From assembly GCA_965198855.1 (NCBI GenBank), contig CBDAPZ010000002.1, positions 1,426,001 to 1,490,000 of the forward strand: a DNA stretch of 64,000 nucleotides, given 5' to 3'. Below are positions 53,703 through 62,761 of the stretch, one piece after another (the first letter of the stretch is position 1; every line of letters begins with the position of its first letter). Source of the DNA: BOG-908 sp965198855. Its GTDB lineage: Bacteria; Pseudomonadota; Alphaproteobacteria; Acetobacterales; Acetobacteraceae. Position numbers and translations under genes: made by a program. Below the pieces are notes generated by a model, which was not told where the DNA came from, made no database searches, and was given only the letters and a program-made list of their open reading frames with translations.

Positions 53703-54815
53703 ATGTCAGACGTCGTTTCACCGGCACCGGCCATCGTTCTGGTCTATGACGGGCGCATCGGTGAGCTTTACCGAATTTTCATGGTCAATCTGCTCCTGAC
53801 CATCGTTACGCTTGGCATCTGGCGTTTCTGGGCCACCATCCGTATCCGGCGTTATCTGTGGTCGCGCACCAGCAGCGGCGGTGAACGTTTCGAATATGAC
53901 GGCACAGGCGGCCAGTTATTCGTTGGTTTCCTGATCGCGATCGGCTTGGTCATGGCACTGTTCGTCGTGGCGTTTCTGTTGAGCATTGCCTTGCATGGGA
54001 TCAGCCCGATCCTATCGCCGCTGCCTATCTTCCTGGCCTACCTTGCCATTTTCGTGCTCGCCTTCGGGGCTCGGTTTTCCGCGCAGCGCTACCGGTTGAA
54101 CCACACGATCTGGCGCGGCATACGCGGCGGCATGGAAGGCTCGATGTTCACCTACGGGCTTCGCGCGGTGGGCTATTATTTGGCGGCGACGTTCACGTTC
54201 TATCAGTTGCTGCCCTGGGCCTGGCTTCGACTGACGGAGCGACGCGTCAATGCGAGTTCGTTCGGTACCCTTCGTTTCAGCTGCCATTGCCGGGCCGGCC
54301 AGGTCTATCTTCGTTTCCTCGTTACCTTCCTTGCGATCGTCGTTCTCGGCTGCGCAGTGTTCGGCATTTTCGCTTGGCTTGAGCGGCCGCTCTTCGCCCT
54401 GATGATGCAGCAGCACGACCCGCTGGCGCAGCAAAGGCTGCTGCGGAGGCTGACGATACCGCTCTTTGCGGCTTATCTTGTGCTCGGTGTCGGCGCCACT
54501 CTGATTTCCGCCAGTTTCCAGGCCGCTTTCTACCGCCATGTGATGGGCAACACGGCGCTTGGCGCGCTGCGGTTCTCCAGCGATGTCGTGACCATGGATC
54601 TGGTGAAGCTGATCGGCGGCAATTTGCTGATCCTGGTGTTCACGCTCGGGTTCGGACTGCCGATCATCATCCATCGTAATGCACTGTTCTCCACCATGCA
54701 TCTTCTCGCCGAGGGTGCGCTCGATCTCGATCAGATCGGCCAAAACAGCCAGACGGTCTCGCGGTTTGGCGAAGGCATGTTCCAGGCGCTCGATGCAGGC
54801 GCGGGGGCGCTATAA
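53703..54815 (+). CDS. DUF898 (YjgN-type) membrane protein
   Basis: A 370-residue protein with six or more hydrophobic helices. The first part (DGRIGELYRIFMVNLLLTIVTLGIWRFWA) is the DUF898 signature. Role unknown. It lies in front of a membrane-anchored M48 peptidase, which suggests joint work at the envelope; this pairing is seen in other proteobacteria. ATG 53703 is chosen over the overlapping GTG. Confidence 0.87.
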   Translation: MSDVVSPAPAIVLVYDGRIGELYRIFMVNLLLTIVTLGIWRFWATIRIRRYLWSRTSSGGERFEYDGTGGQLFVGFLIAIGLVMALFVVAFLLSIALHGISPILSPLPIFLAYLAIFVLAFGARFSAQRYRLNHTIWRGIRGGMEGSMFTYGLRAVGYYLAATFTFYQLLPWAWLRLTERRVNASSFGTLRFSCHCRAGQVYLRFLVTFLAIVVLGCAVFGIFAWLERPLFALMMQQHDPLAQQRLLRRLTIPLFAAYLVLGVGATLISASFQAAFYRHVMGNTALGALRFSSDVVTMDLVKLIGGNLLILVFTLGFGLPIIIHRNALFSTMHLLAEGALDLDQIGQNSQTVSRFGEGMFQALDAGAGAL

Positions 54816-54836
54816 CAAACCAAGCGATCCCGCTAA

Positions 54837-55856
54837 ATGAGTGAGGCGCGGTTTTTCGATGGGAGGCGTGCCGCAGGCGAGACGGTGGCAACGAGCGTTG
54901 TTGGTTCGGATCTCCGGATCGAGCGGCAAGACCATTCACCCGAGACCTGGCCCATCTTAACCCTCATGCGCGTGGACATCGACGCGCCGGGTGAGGGCGC
55001 CACGCTGCGGCAGATCGGCGGCACGACAAGGCTGGTCGTATCGGACGGGCATTTCATTGCATTGCTGCGCGCGCAGGGTGCCAGGCTTGGCAAAGTGCCA
55101 CGGCCCTGGAGTGTGCGTGCCTGGGGCAGCGTCGCCGCAGGTATTCTAGGTGGATTGGCGCTGGCAGCGCTGCTGATCGACAGATTGCCCTCTTTGCTGG
55201 TGCCGTTCGTGCCGCATCGCCTGGAACGCGTGTGGTCAAGCGGGATCGAGATGGCGCTTGGTGCGGGCACGCGCAATTGTGTCGGTGAACCGGGCCACCG
55301 CGCCATCGCAGCGCTCATTGCGAAGCTCGCGGCGGCCGAGGATATGCCGGCCCCCAAATTCAGCGTGTTCAATGAGAGCCTGGTGAACGCCTTTACGCTG
55401 CCGGGTGGACGCATGATAATTCTGCATGGCCTGATCGACGAGTCTGGCGATCCGGACGAGTTTGCCGGTGTGCTCGCGCATGAACTCGGCCATATGCGGT
55501 CTCGCGATCCCACGCGTGAGACGTTGCGGAGGCTGATGGTTAACATGTTGGCGCATAGTCTCGGCTGGGGCGGCGATTTCGGCGGCCAGATGACCGCACT
55601 TTCCTATGGGCGGCGTGCGGAGTCCGCGGCCGATGCAAATGCGATCGAGACATTGCAGCGCGCGGGCTTGCGTGCGGATGGGCTAGGGCGTTTTTTCGAC
55701 CGCATGCGCAGCGATGGTGCCGACGGCTTGCCGGCTTTTCTCTCTGACCATCCCGCCACATCGGACCGCGCCGCCGCCTTGCACGTCGGCGCCGGCGGCG
55801 CTCCCGCATTGTCGCCGGACCAATGGCAATCCGTAAAAGCGATGTGCCGCCTCTAG
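54837..55856 (+). CDS. M48-family metallopeptidase, membrane-anchored
   Basis: A 339-residue protease. The zinc motif is VLAHELGHMRSRDP; a third zinc ligand is in ESAADANAIETL. One membrane helix lies at about residues 95-120 (SVAAGILGGLALAALLIDRL). The first 90 residues form a beta-rich domain. It should degrade or process membrane or periplasmic proteins. It is 21 bases after the DUF898 gene. Confidence 0.9.
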   Translation: MSEARFFDGRRAAGETVATSVVGSDLRIERQDHSPETWPILTLMRVDIDAPGEGATLRQIGGTTRLVVSDGHFIALLRAQGARLGKVPRPWSVRAWGSVAAGILGGLALAALLIDRLPSLLVPFVPHRLERVWSSGIEMALGAGTRNCVGEPGHRAIAALIAKLAAAEDMPAPKFSVFNESLVNAFTLPGGRMIILHGLIDESGDPDEFAGVLAHELGHMRSRDPTRETLRRLMVNMLAHSLGWGGDFGGQMTALSYGRRAESAADANAIETLQRAGLRADGLGRFFDRMRSDGADGLPAFLSDHPATSDRAAALHVGAGGAPALSPDQWQSVKAMCRL

Positions 55857-55873
55857 CCCGCATTGCATTCCTG

Positions 55874-57109
55874 CTACGACCCCAGCAACCCCGCCAAAGC
55901 CCCGCTCAGGCAGGTCGCGATCGTCCCCGACACCATCGACTTCGCCCCAAGTGCCGCAATCTCCGCACGCCGCTCCGGCACCATCGCGCCGATGCCCCCG
56001 ACCATGATCCCCAGGCTTCCAAAATTCGCAAACCCACACAGCGCGAATGTCATGATCTTGCGTGACCCGGCCGAAAGCGCCGCCGGCGGCAACCCGGCCA
56101 GGCCGAGATAGGCGACCAATTCATTCAGCACCGTCTTGGTGCCCATCAGCGTCGCGGCGGTAGCGCTCTCGTGCCATGGAATCCCGATCAGCCACATCAC
56201 CGGCCGGAAGAAGATGGCGAAGATGCTCTGCAACGTCAGCGTTTCTTCGAATGGCAGTTTGGCCAGGCCGATATTGACCAAGGATACTAGCGCCACCGTC
56301 ACCAGAAGCGTGGTGACGATGCCCACCAATGGTCCCACACCATCGGCGGTGCCGCTGGTGATGGCATCCAGCGCGCTGGCCGGCGGCGTGTGGTCGAGCG
56401 AGATCTTCTCTCCATCCAGGACCGGTTTGAACGGCACCATCAGGGCGCCCACCGCCAGCGCCGCCGGCGTGCTGATCACCGAGGCGACCAGGATGGCGCC
56501 GAGCGAATCCGGCAGAACGGGTTTGAGGATGCTCGCATAGATCACCATCACCGTGCCGGCGACGCCCGCCATCCCGCAACTCATCAGCGCGAACAGCTCG
56601 CCGCGTGTCATCTGCGCGAGGTAGGGGCGTATCAACAGCGGCGCCTCGATCATGCCGAGATAGATGTGGGTTGCAGCGCCCACCGCCAGCGCTCCACCGA
56701 TTCCCAGCGTGCGACGCAGTAGCCAGGCGAAAGCACCGGTCACCGCTTGCAAGATGCCGAGATAGAACAGCAGCGAGCTCAGTGCGCTGATCACCAGAAC
56801 CAGCGGCAATATCTTGAAGGCGAGCACGAAGCTCGCACCCGGGTGTGTTTCGATGAACGGCAAAGCGCCCCCGCCAAGGTAGCCGAATACGAAGCTGGTG
56901 CCGGCGTCGGTGGCACTTTGCAAGGCATCCATCAGCAGGCTCAACAGCATGACCGCACCACGCGCCGGCGCCGAATGCAGCAGGACCAGCGCGAGCACGA
57001 TCTGCAGGGCGAAACCGGAAAGCACGGTACGCCAGGGAATCGCCCGGCGATTTTCACTCAAAAGCCACGCCAGAAAAACGAGACAGAAAAAACCAGGTAT
57101 GGCCTGCAA
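55874..57109 (-). CDS. Concentrative nucleoside transporter (NupC/CNT)
   Basis: A 411-residue CNT transporter with about ten hydrophobic helices, N-terminal domain RRAIPWRTVLSGFALQ, the central GIAVLVISALSSLLFYLGILQ-like region, and the C-terminal core EFVAYLGLAG/FALCGFANFGSLGIM pattern of the family. It imports nucleosides with H+ or Na+. It is convergent with the M48 gene (18 bases apart). Confidence 0.93.
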   Translation of the reverse strand: MQAIPGFFCLVFLAWLLSENRRAIPWRTVLSGFALQIVLALVLLHSAPARGAVMLLSLLMDALQSATDAGTSFVFGYLGGGALPFIETHPGASFVLAFKILPLVLVISALSSLLFYLGILQAVTGAFAWLLRRTLGIGGALAVGAATHIYLGMIEAPLLIRPYLAQMTRGELFALMSCGMAGVAGTVMVIYASILKPVLPDSLGAILVASVISTPAALAVGALMVPFKPVLDGEKISLDHTPPASALDAITSGTADGVGPLVGIVTTLLVTVALVSLVNIGLAKLPFEETLTLQSIFAIFFRPVMWLIGIPWHESATAATLMGTKTVLNELVAYLGLAGLPPAALSAGSRKIMTFALCGFANFGSLGIMVGGIGAMVPERRAEIAALGAKSMVSGTIATCLSGALAGLLGS

Positions 57110-57178
57110 AACGGGACCTCACGAAGGAAAATCGGCGCTTTGCATTCTTGTTGCGCGCGTTTCGCAAGTCCAGTGGGG

Positions 57179-57206
57179 TTGCAAGGTCAGTTCGTTATGG
57201 TATACG
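57179..57206 (+). promoter_or_regulatory. Promoter for the small secreted protein
   Basis: TTGCAA at 57179-57184 and TATACG at 57201-57206, 16 bases apart, with a GGAGG ribosome site and ATG at 57237 downstream. Confidence 0.45.
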
Positions 57207-57236
57207 AACGAAATGGGTGTGCTTTTGGAGGATGAT

Positions 57237-57527
57237 ATGATGAAGCAAGCCGTTTTTGCCGCAGCCACGGCACTTCTCCTGGCCTGCATGGCGTTCAGCC
57301 AGGTCAGCGCTGAGACGCCGGCGAAACCTGCAAGCAAGGCGGGTTCTGCGGTATTACCCGCCGCGATAGACCACAAATACGCTAGCGAAACGCCCGGTAA
57401 AGCGCGCATGCACACCTGCCGGGATCAATACCACGCCAACAAGGCCGCTAACGCCAACGGCGATCTCAAATGGATACAGACCGGCGGCGGCTATTACAGC
57501 GTTTGCTCCAAAAAGCTGAAAGGCTGA
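57237..57527 (+). CDS. Small secreted protein, unknown
   Basis: A 96-residue protein with a signal peptide (VFAAATALLLACMAFSQVSA, then ETPA) and a mature part of about 68 residues with two cysteines (HTCRDQY and YSVCSKK) that may form a disulfide. The pattern C-x(n)-W-x-G-x-Y-x-C resembles small periplasmic proteins of alphaproteobacteria, but I do not recognise the family. GGAGG lies before ATG 57237. Confidence 0.65.
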   Translation: MMKQAVFAAATALLLACMAFSQVSAETPAKPASKAGSAVLPAAIDHKYASETPGKARMHTCRDQYHANKAANANGDLKWIQTGGGYYSVCSKKLKG

Positions 57528-57602
57528 ACATCTTAGCCTTCACCCATCTGTCGTTGACACCGCCGAACCAGACCAGTCTAGTTTGTGCAGAGCAGCGACA
57601 GG

Positions 57603-59075
57603 ATGACGGACTTGAAGAAAGTGCCTCCCGGCGTAGGCCCCAAATTCCCGCAGGTGGTGGTCCTCGTCGGCGCCACGGGTGACCTCTCCAAGCGAAAGCT
57701 CATCCCCGGATTGTTCCACCTCGTCAGTGCCGGTTTCATTCCGGGCTGCCGCATCATCGGCGTCTCGCTCGACCCGCTGGACGCGGAAGGCTTCCGCATG
57801 GTGGCGCGCGAAGCGTTGGACCAGTTCTCCAGCCGCAAGGTCAGCGACGCCGCCTGGTCTGCCTTCTGCCACACGCTGGATTACGTGCCGCTGGAGGCAG
57901 GTCCTGAACGCCTGAAGGAAGCCGTCGACCGCGCTGAAGCCGCACTCGGCGCGCAAACGCGCCGCATCCATTATCTCAGCGTTCCCCCCAATGCGGCGCT
58001 GCCCGCCGTGCGGCTGCTCGCCGAGGCGGGACTGGTGGAACGCTCCCATATCATCATGGAAAAACCCTTCGGCACCGATCTCGAAAGTGCCGTTTTCCTC
58101 AATGACCGCCTGCATGAAGTGTTTGCCGAGGAGCAGATTTTCCGGATCGACCATTTCCTCGGGAAGGAACCGGCGCAGAACATCCTCGCTTTCCGTTTCG
58201 CCAACGGTTTGTTCGAACCGATCTGGAACCGCAATTTTATTGACCACGTGCAGATCGACGTGCCCGAAACGTTGGGCTTAGGCAAACGCTCGGCCTTTTA
58301 CGAGCAGACCGGTGCCTATCGCGACATGGTCGTCACCCATCTGTTCCAGATCCTCGCCTTCATGGCGATGGAAGCCCCCACCGCGCTGGAGCCCGCGCCA
58401 ATCAGCGAAGAAAAGAACAAGGTTTTTCGCAGCATGCTGCCGCTCGACCCGCGCGACGTGGTGCGCGGCCAATATTCCGGCTATCGCTCGGAACCAGGCG
58501 TGGACCCAGAATCTGACACCGAAACCTTCATCGCGCTCAAATGCCTGATCGATAATTGGCGCTGGGCCGGCGTGCCTTTTTTCCTGCGCACCGGCAAACG
58601 CCTCGCCGAAGGCCAACGCATCATCTCCATCGCCTTCCGCGAACCGCCAAAAAGCATGTTCCCCGTCGGCTCCGGCGTCGGCGCACAAGGCCCGGACCAC
58701 CTCACCTTCGATCTCGCCGACGCATCGAAAATGTCACTGTCGTTTTATGGCAAACGACCGGGGCCGGGCATGCGGCTCGACAAGTTGAGCCTGCAATTCG
58801 CGATGCACGATACCGGCCTGTCTGGCGACGTTCTCGAAGCCTATGAACGCCTCATCCTCGACGCGATGCGAGGCGACCACACGTTGTTCACCACCGCAGA
58901 AGGCATTGAACGCCTATGGGAAGTCTCGACGCCTCTGCTTGAAAACCCGCCGCCGGTGCGGCTTTATCCGCAGGAATCCTGGGGGCCGAAATCCATCCAT
59001 CAGCTTGTCGCGCCGCACGCGTGGCGACTTCCGTTCGAGCGGGCTTGGCGTGCGCCTAATCCGTCGGGTAATTGA
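57603..59075 (+). CDS. zwf: Glucose-6-phosphate 1-dehydrogenase
   Basis: A 490-residue enzyme with the NADP-binding motif GATGDLSKRKLIP and the active-site RIDHFLGKEPAQN. It starts the oxidative pentose phosphate and Entner-Doudoroff pathways. ATG 57603 is preferred to GTG 57585. The usual partner genes (pgl, edd) are not in the window. A full hairpin repeat follows its stop by 14 bases. Confidence 0.97.
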   Translation: MTDLKKVPPGVGPKFPQVVVLVGATGDLSKRKLIPGLFHLVSAGFIPGCRIIGVSLDPLDAEGFRMVAREALDQFSSRKVSDAAWSAFCHTLDYVPLEAGPERLKEAVDRAEAALGAQTRRIHYLSVPPNAALPAVRLLAEAGLVERSHIIMEKPFGTDLESAVFLNDRLHEVFAEEQIFRIDHFLGKEPAQNILAFRFANGLFEPIWNRNFIDHVQIDVPETLGLGKRSAFYEQTGAYRDMVVTHLFQILAFMAMEAPTALEPAPISEEKNKVFRSMLPLDPRDVVRGQYSGYRSEPGVDPESDTETFIALKCLIDNWRWAGVPFFLRTGKRLAEGQRIISIAFREPPKSMFPVGSGVGAQGPDHLTFDLADASKMSLSFYGKRPGPGMRLDKLSLQFAMHDTGLSGDVLEAYERLILDAMRGDHTLFTTAEGIERLWEVSTPLLENPPPVRLYPQESWGPKSIHQLVAPHAWRLPFERAWRAPNPSGN

Positions 59076-59089
59076 TAAGCAAGGCAAGC

Positions 59090-59201
59090 CTTCTTTTCTG
59101 AAGAAAAGAAGCAAAAGACTTTTACGTCGCTGTCGCGATTCTATCAGGCAGCGTGTGCCATGATAGCAAAAGTTTTTTGGTTCTTTTTTTCAAAAAAGAA
59201 C
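59090..59201. repeat. Paired hairpin repeat, full element (copy K)
   Basis: Left hairpin 59090-59111: CTTCTTTTCT, loop GA, AGAAAAGAAG. Right hairpin 59180-59201: GTTCTTTTTT, loop TC, AAAAAAGAAC. Middle: TCGCTGTCGCGATTCTATCA. It lies between the convergent zwf and RND genes; the RND stop begins 5 bases after it. Confidence 0.92.
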
Positions 59202-59205
59202 TGCT

Positions 59206-62200
59206 TCACGCCTCGACATGACGCGCTCTGTCCGGGTGCCCGATCACCCGAATGCGCAGGCGATCGAGCGTAAGATAGACAACGGGCGTCGTGTAAAGCG
59301 TAAGCACCTGGCTCAATAAAAGCCCACCCACGATCGAGATCCCCAATGGCTGGCGCAACTCCGCGCCGACGCCGAAGCTGAAACAGAGCGGCAATGCGCC
59401 GAGGATCGCAGCGCAGGTCGTCATCATGATCGGTCGAAAGCGCATGACGGCGGCCTGGAAGATGGCTTCGCGGCTATCCAGGCCTTCGTTGCGTTCGGCT
59501 TCCAGCGCGAAGTCGATCATCAGGATAGCGTTCTTCTTCACGATCCCTATCAACAATATCATGCCGATCAGTGCGATGATGGTGAACTGGATTCCAAAGA
59601 GCAGCAAAGCGAGGATCGCGCCCACGCCGGCAGAGGGCAGCGTGGAGATGATGGTGATGGGGTGCACGAAGCTTTCGTAGAGTATGCCGAGCACGATGTA
59701 GATCGCGGCCAATGCGGCCACGATCAGAAGCGCCTCGCCGCTGAGCGATTGCTGATAGACCAGTGCCGTGCCGGCAAAGCCGCCCGCGATATCCGCCGGC
59801 ATGTGCAGATCCTGCAGCGCCTGGGTGATCGCGGTCTGTGCATCGCTGAGCGACTTGTTGCCTGCCATGTTGAACGAGATCGTGGTGGCGACGAACTGGC
59901 TCTGGTGGTTCACTGCAAGCGGTGTGCTGCCGGGACCGTAGCTTGAAAAAGCGCTGAGCGGCACCATGGACTCCACCGATGTCGCTACCGCGGCACCGGT
60001 GGAGGTGCTGCTCTTGCCGGTGGCGCCGATAGATGATTGCGCCGCCGTGCGCACGGCGTTGTTTGCGGCCGAGCTGGTACCATTGCTCGAGCTGCTCGAG
60101 GACGAACTGCCGACACCGGTAAGCACCGTGCCATTGGCAGTGATACCGATGGTGTTCGCCCCCAACACGCTCGCATTGCTCGTCGGCAATGTCGCGGTAT
60201 TTGTCGCACTGATTGCGGTAGAGGACAGATTCTGCATCGCGGCCGGCGTAATCGAAGCAGGACCTGTCAGCGCCGTCGGCGCCGTCACCGAGCCAGAGCC
60301 GAGCGCAGTGGTAGCTGAGCCGCTCGCCTGCGCGCCTGACGTGCTGACCCAGATCTGCTTCAGCATCGATGGCCGCTGCCAAAATTGCGGCGCCACCTCC
60401 ATGACCACGTGATACTGATTGAGCGCGTTGTAGATCGTCGAAACAGAGCGTTGGCCAAACGCATCGTAAAGCGTGTTGTCGATCTGGTACATCGTCAAGC
60501 CCAGCCTCGAGGCACTCTGACGGTCGATTTTAAGATCGGTTTCCAGCCCGTTCTGTTGCTGGTCGGAACTGACATCCGTGAAGATCGGATTTTTCTCCAT
60601 CGACGCAAGCAGTTTCGGGGCCCAGGCATAGACTTCCGCGGTGCTGTCGGCCAGCAGGGTATACTGATACATCGCATTGGCCTGGCGGCCGCCGACGCGG
60701 ATATCCTGTGCGCCCTGCAGGAACAGGCGGCCACCCGCTATGTGGCCGAGCTTCCGGCGCAGCCGGGCAGAGACTGCCACCATCCCGTCGCGCTGGTTGA
60801 GCGCCTTCAGGCTGATGAACATCTGCCCGGTATTTGTCTGCGACGAACCGCCGCCACCGCCGGACCCGGTGAAACCCACGACGCTGGCGACAGCCGGATC
60901 GGCGTGCACGATCTTCATCATTTCCGTGAGCTTCTTGCTCATCGACTGGAACGAAATGCTCTGGTCGCCCTGTATGCCGCCGACGATCAAACCCGTGTCC
61001 TGGGTCGGGAAAAAGCCTTTTGGAATGATGTGGATCAGCCAGACATTCAGCGCGATGGTGGCAGCCAATGACAGCAGCACGATCACACTATGATCCAGCA
61101 CCCGCGCCAGGGTGCGCGCATAGAAATCCTGCACACGTTCGAAAAGCGAACGGCGGGTAAGCTTCTTCGGCTTCTCGTTTGCGCGCAGGAAGATCGCGCA
61201 TAGCATCGGCGTCGTCGTCAGCGAGATGAACATGGAAATGATGATCGCGACCGACAGCGTCAGCGCGAACTCGCGGAACAGACGGCCGACGATGCCCTGC
61301 ATGAGCAGGATCGGCAGGAATACGGCGATCAGGGAAAGTGTGATGGAGATCACGGTGAAGCCTACTTCGCGTGCGCCGCGCAACGCCGCCTCCACGCGCG
61401 GCATGCCATCTTCCATGTGCCGGGAAATATTTTCCAACACCACGATGGCGTCATCCACCACGAAGCCGGTGGCGATCGTGAGCGCCATCAGCGAGAGATT
61501 ATCGAGCGAGAAGCCCAGCAGATACATCACGCCGAACGTGCCGATGATCGAGATCGGAACTGCAATCGCTGGGATGATGGTCGCGCGCCCGTTGCGCAGG
61601 AACAGATAGACCACGCCGATCACCAGCAGCACCGCAATGCCCAGCGTGCGCTGCGTGTCGCCGAGGGAAGCGCGTATCGTCTGCGAGCGGTCGGCTGCAA
61701 ATTCGATATCGATATCGCTCGGCATCGCTGCCTTCAGCGCCGGAATGGCGTCGCGGACACCGTCGATGGTGGTGATGATGTTCGCACCGGGCTGGCGGAA
61801 GACAATGATCAGCACAGCCGGCTTGTTGTTCGCCAGGCCTAAATTGCGCAGGTCCTGCACCGAATCCTGCACGTCGCCGAGATCCTTCAGACGCACCGCA
61901 TCGCCGCTGCGGTAGCCGACGACGAGCGGCTTGAAGTCCGCGGCGTGGCTGGATTGGTCGTTGGTGTAGATCTGCCAACGCTGTGGGCCGACATCGATTG
62001 CACCTTTGGGCGCGTTCGCATTCGCATTGTTGATGGCCGAACGGACGTCTTCCAGCCCAATGCCGTAATGGAACAGCGATTGCGGGTTTAGCTCCACCCG
62101 CACCGCCGGCAGCGCAGCGCCGCCAATGAGCACCTGGCCGACGCCGGATAATTGCAGAAGCTTCTGCTCCAGCACCGTGCTTGCCGCATCATACATCTGG

Positions 62201-62655
62201 CCGCGCGTCAGCGTGCTCGATGTCAGCGACAGGATCAGCACCGGCGAATCGGCCGGGTTTACCTTGCGATAGGTGGGCTGCGCCAGAAGATTGGTCGGCA
62301 GATCGGCTTCCGCGGCATTGATCGCCGCCTGCACGTCGCGCGCCGCGCCATCGATGTTGCGATCCAACCCGAATTGCAGGTTGATCCGCGCCTGTCCTGT
62401 CTGGCTCTGCGACGTCATCTCGGTCACATCGGCGATCTGTCCCAGATGCCGCTCGAGCGGTGCCGCGAGACTGGTGGCGACAATTTCCGGGCTGGCGCCG
62501 GGCAACTGCGCGCTGACCGAGATGGTGGGGAAATCCACCTGCGGCAGCGGCGAGACGGGAAGCTTCGCGTAACCCAGCATACCCGCCAGTGCCAACGCAA
62601 TCGTCAGCAACGTCGTGGCTATGGGCCGCGAGATGAAGGGTGCGGAAATGTTCAT
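59206..62655 (-). CDS. RND efflux pump inner-membrane protein with insert
   Basis: An 1149-residue RND transporter of the MdtB/MdtC (HAE1) type. It opens with NISAPFISRPIATTLLTIALALAGMLGYAKLPVSPLPQVDFPT; the N-terminal and C-terminal halves each hold a six-helix membrane set and a large periplasmic domain, with the conserved IATGFVVDDAIVVLENISRH (proton-relay Asp). The usual length is about 1030; about 120 extra residues at about 770-893 are Ser/Thr/Ala/Gly-rich and low complexity. It follows the next gene in the same operon, with a hairpin between. Confidence 0.92.
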   Translation of the reverse strand: MNISAPFISRPIATTLLTIALALAGMLGYAKLPVSPLPQVDFPTISVSAQLPGASPEIVATSLAAPLERHLGQIADVTEMTSQSQTGQARINLQFGLDRNIDGAARDVQAAINAAEADLPTNLLAQPTYRKVNPADSPVLILSLTSSTLTRGQMYDAASTVLEQKLLQLSGVGQVLIGGAALPAVRVELNPQSLFHYGIGLEDVRSAINNANANAPKGAIDVGPQRWQIYTNDQSSHAADFKPLVVGYRSGDAVRLKDLGDVQDSVQDLRNLGLANNKPAVLIIVFRQPGANIITTIDGVRDAIPALKAAMPSDIDIEFAADRSQTIRASLGDTQRTLGIAVLLVIGVVYLFLRNGRATIIPAIAVPISIIGTFGVMYLLGFSLDNLSLMALTIATGFVVDDAIVVLENISRHMEDGMPRVEAALRGAREVGFTVISITLSLIAVFLPILLMQGIVGRLFREFALTLSVAIIISMFISLTTTPMLCAIFLRANEKPKKLTRRSLFERVQDFYARTLARVLDHSVIVLLSLAATIALNVWLIHIIPKGFFPTQDTGLIVGGIQGDQSISFQSMSKKLTEMMKIVHADPAVASVVGFTGSGGGGGSSQTNTGQMFISLKALNQRDGMVAVSARLRRKLGHIAGGRLFLQGAQDIRVGGRQANAMYQYTLLADSTAEVYAWAPKLLASMEKNPIFTDVSSDQQQNGLETDLKIDRQSASRLGLTMYQIDNTLYDAFGQRSVSTIYNALNQYHVVMEVAPQFWQRPSMLKQIWVSTSGAQASGSATTALGSGSVTAPTALTGPASITPAAMQNLSSTAISATNTATLPTSNASVLGANTIGITANGTVLTGVGSSSSSSSSNGTSSAANNAVRTAAQSSIGATGKSSTSTGAAVATSVESMVPLSAFSSYGPGSTPLAVNHQSQFVATTISFNMAGNKSLSDAQTAITQALQDLHMPADIAGGFAGTALVYQQSLSGEALLIVAALAAIYIVLGILYESFVHPITIISTLPSAGVGAILALLLFGIQFTIIALIGMILLIGIVKKNAILMIDFALEAERNEGLDSREAIFQAAVMRFRPIMMTTCAAILGALPLCFSFGVGAELRQPLGISIVGGLLLSQVLTLYTTPVVYLTLDRLRIRVIGHPDRARHVEA

Positions 62656-62680
62656 AGGGAACGCCAGGAGCTATGCGCCC

Positions 62681-62708
62681 ACGCCACCGGCACTTGAACC
62701 GGTGGCGT
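62681..62708. other. Intercistronic hairpin
   Basis: Perfect 10-bp stem ACGCCACCGG and CCGGTGGCGT, loop CACTTGAA, in the 106-base gap between the two RND genes. No T run follows, so it is more likely an mRNA stability or processing element than a strong terminator. Confidence 0.65.
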
Positions 62709-62761
62709 TCTGGTGTCGCGCCCGCCAGGGGGAGAGCCCGTGGCCTTCCTTGCGAGCATTA

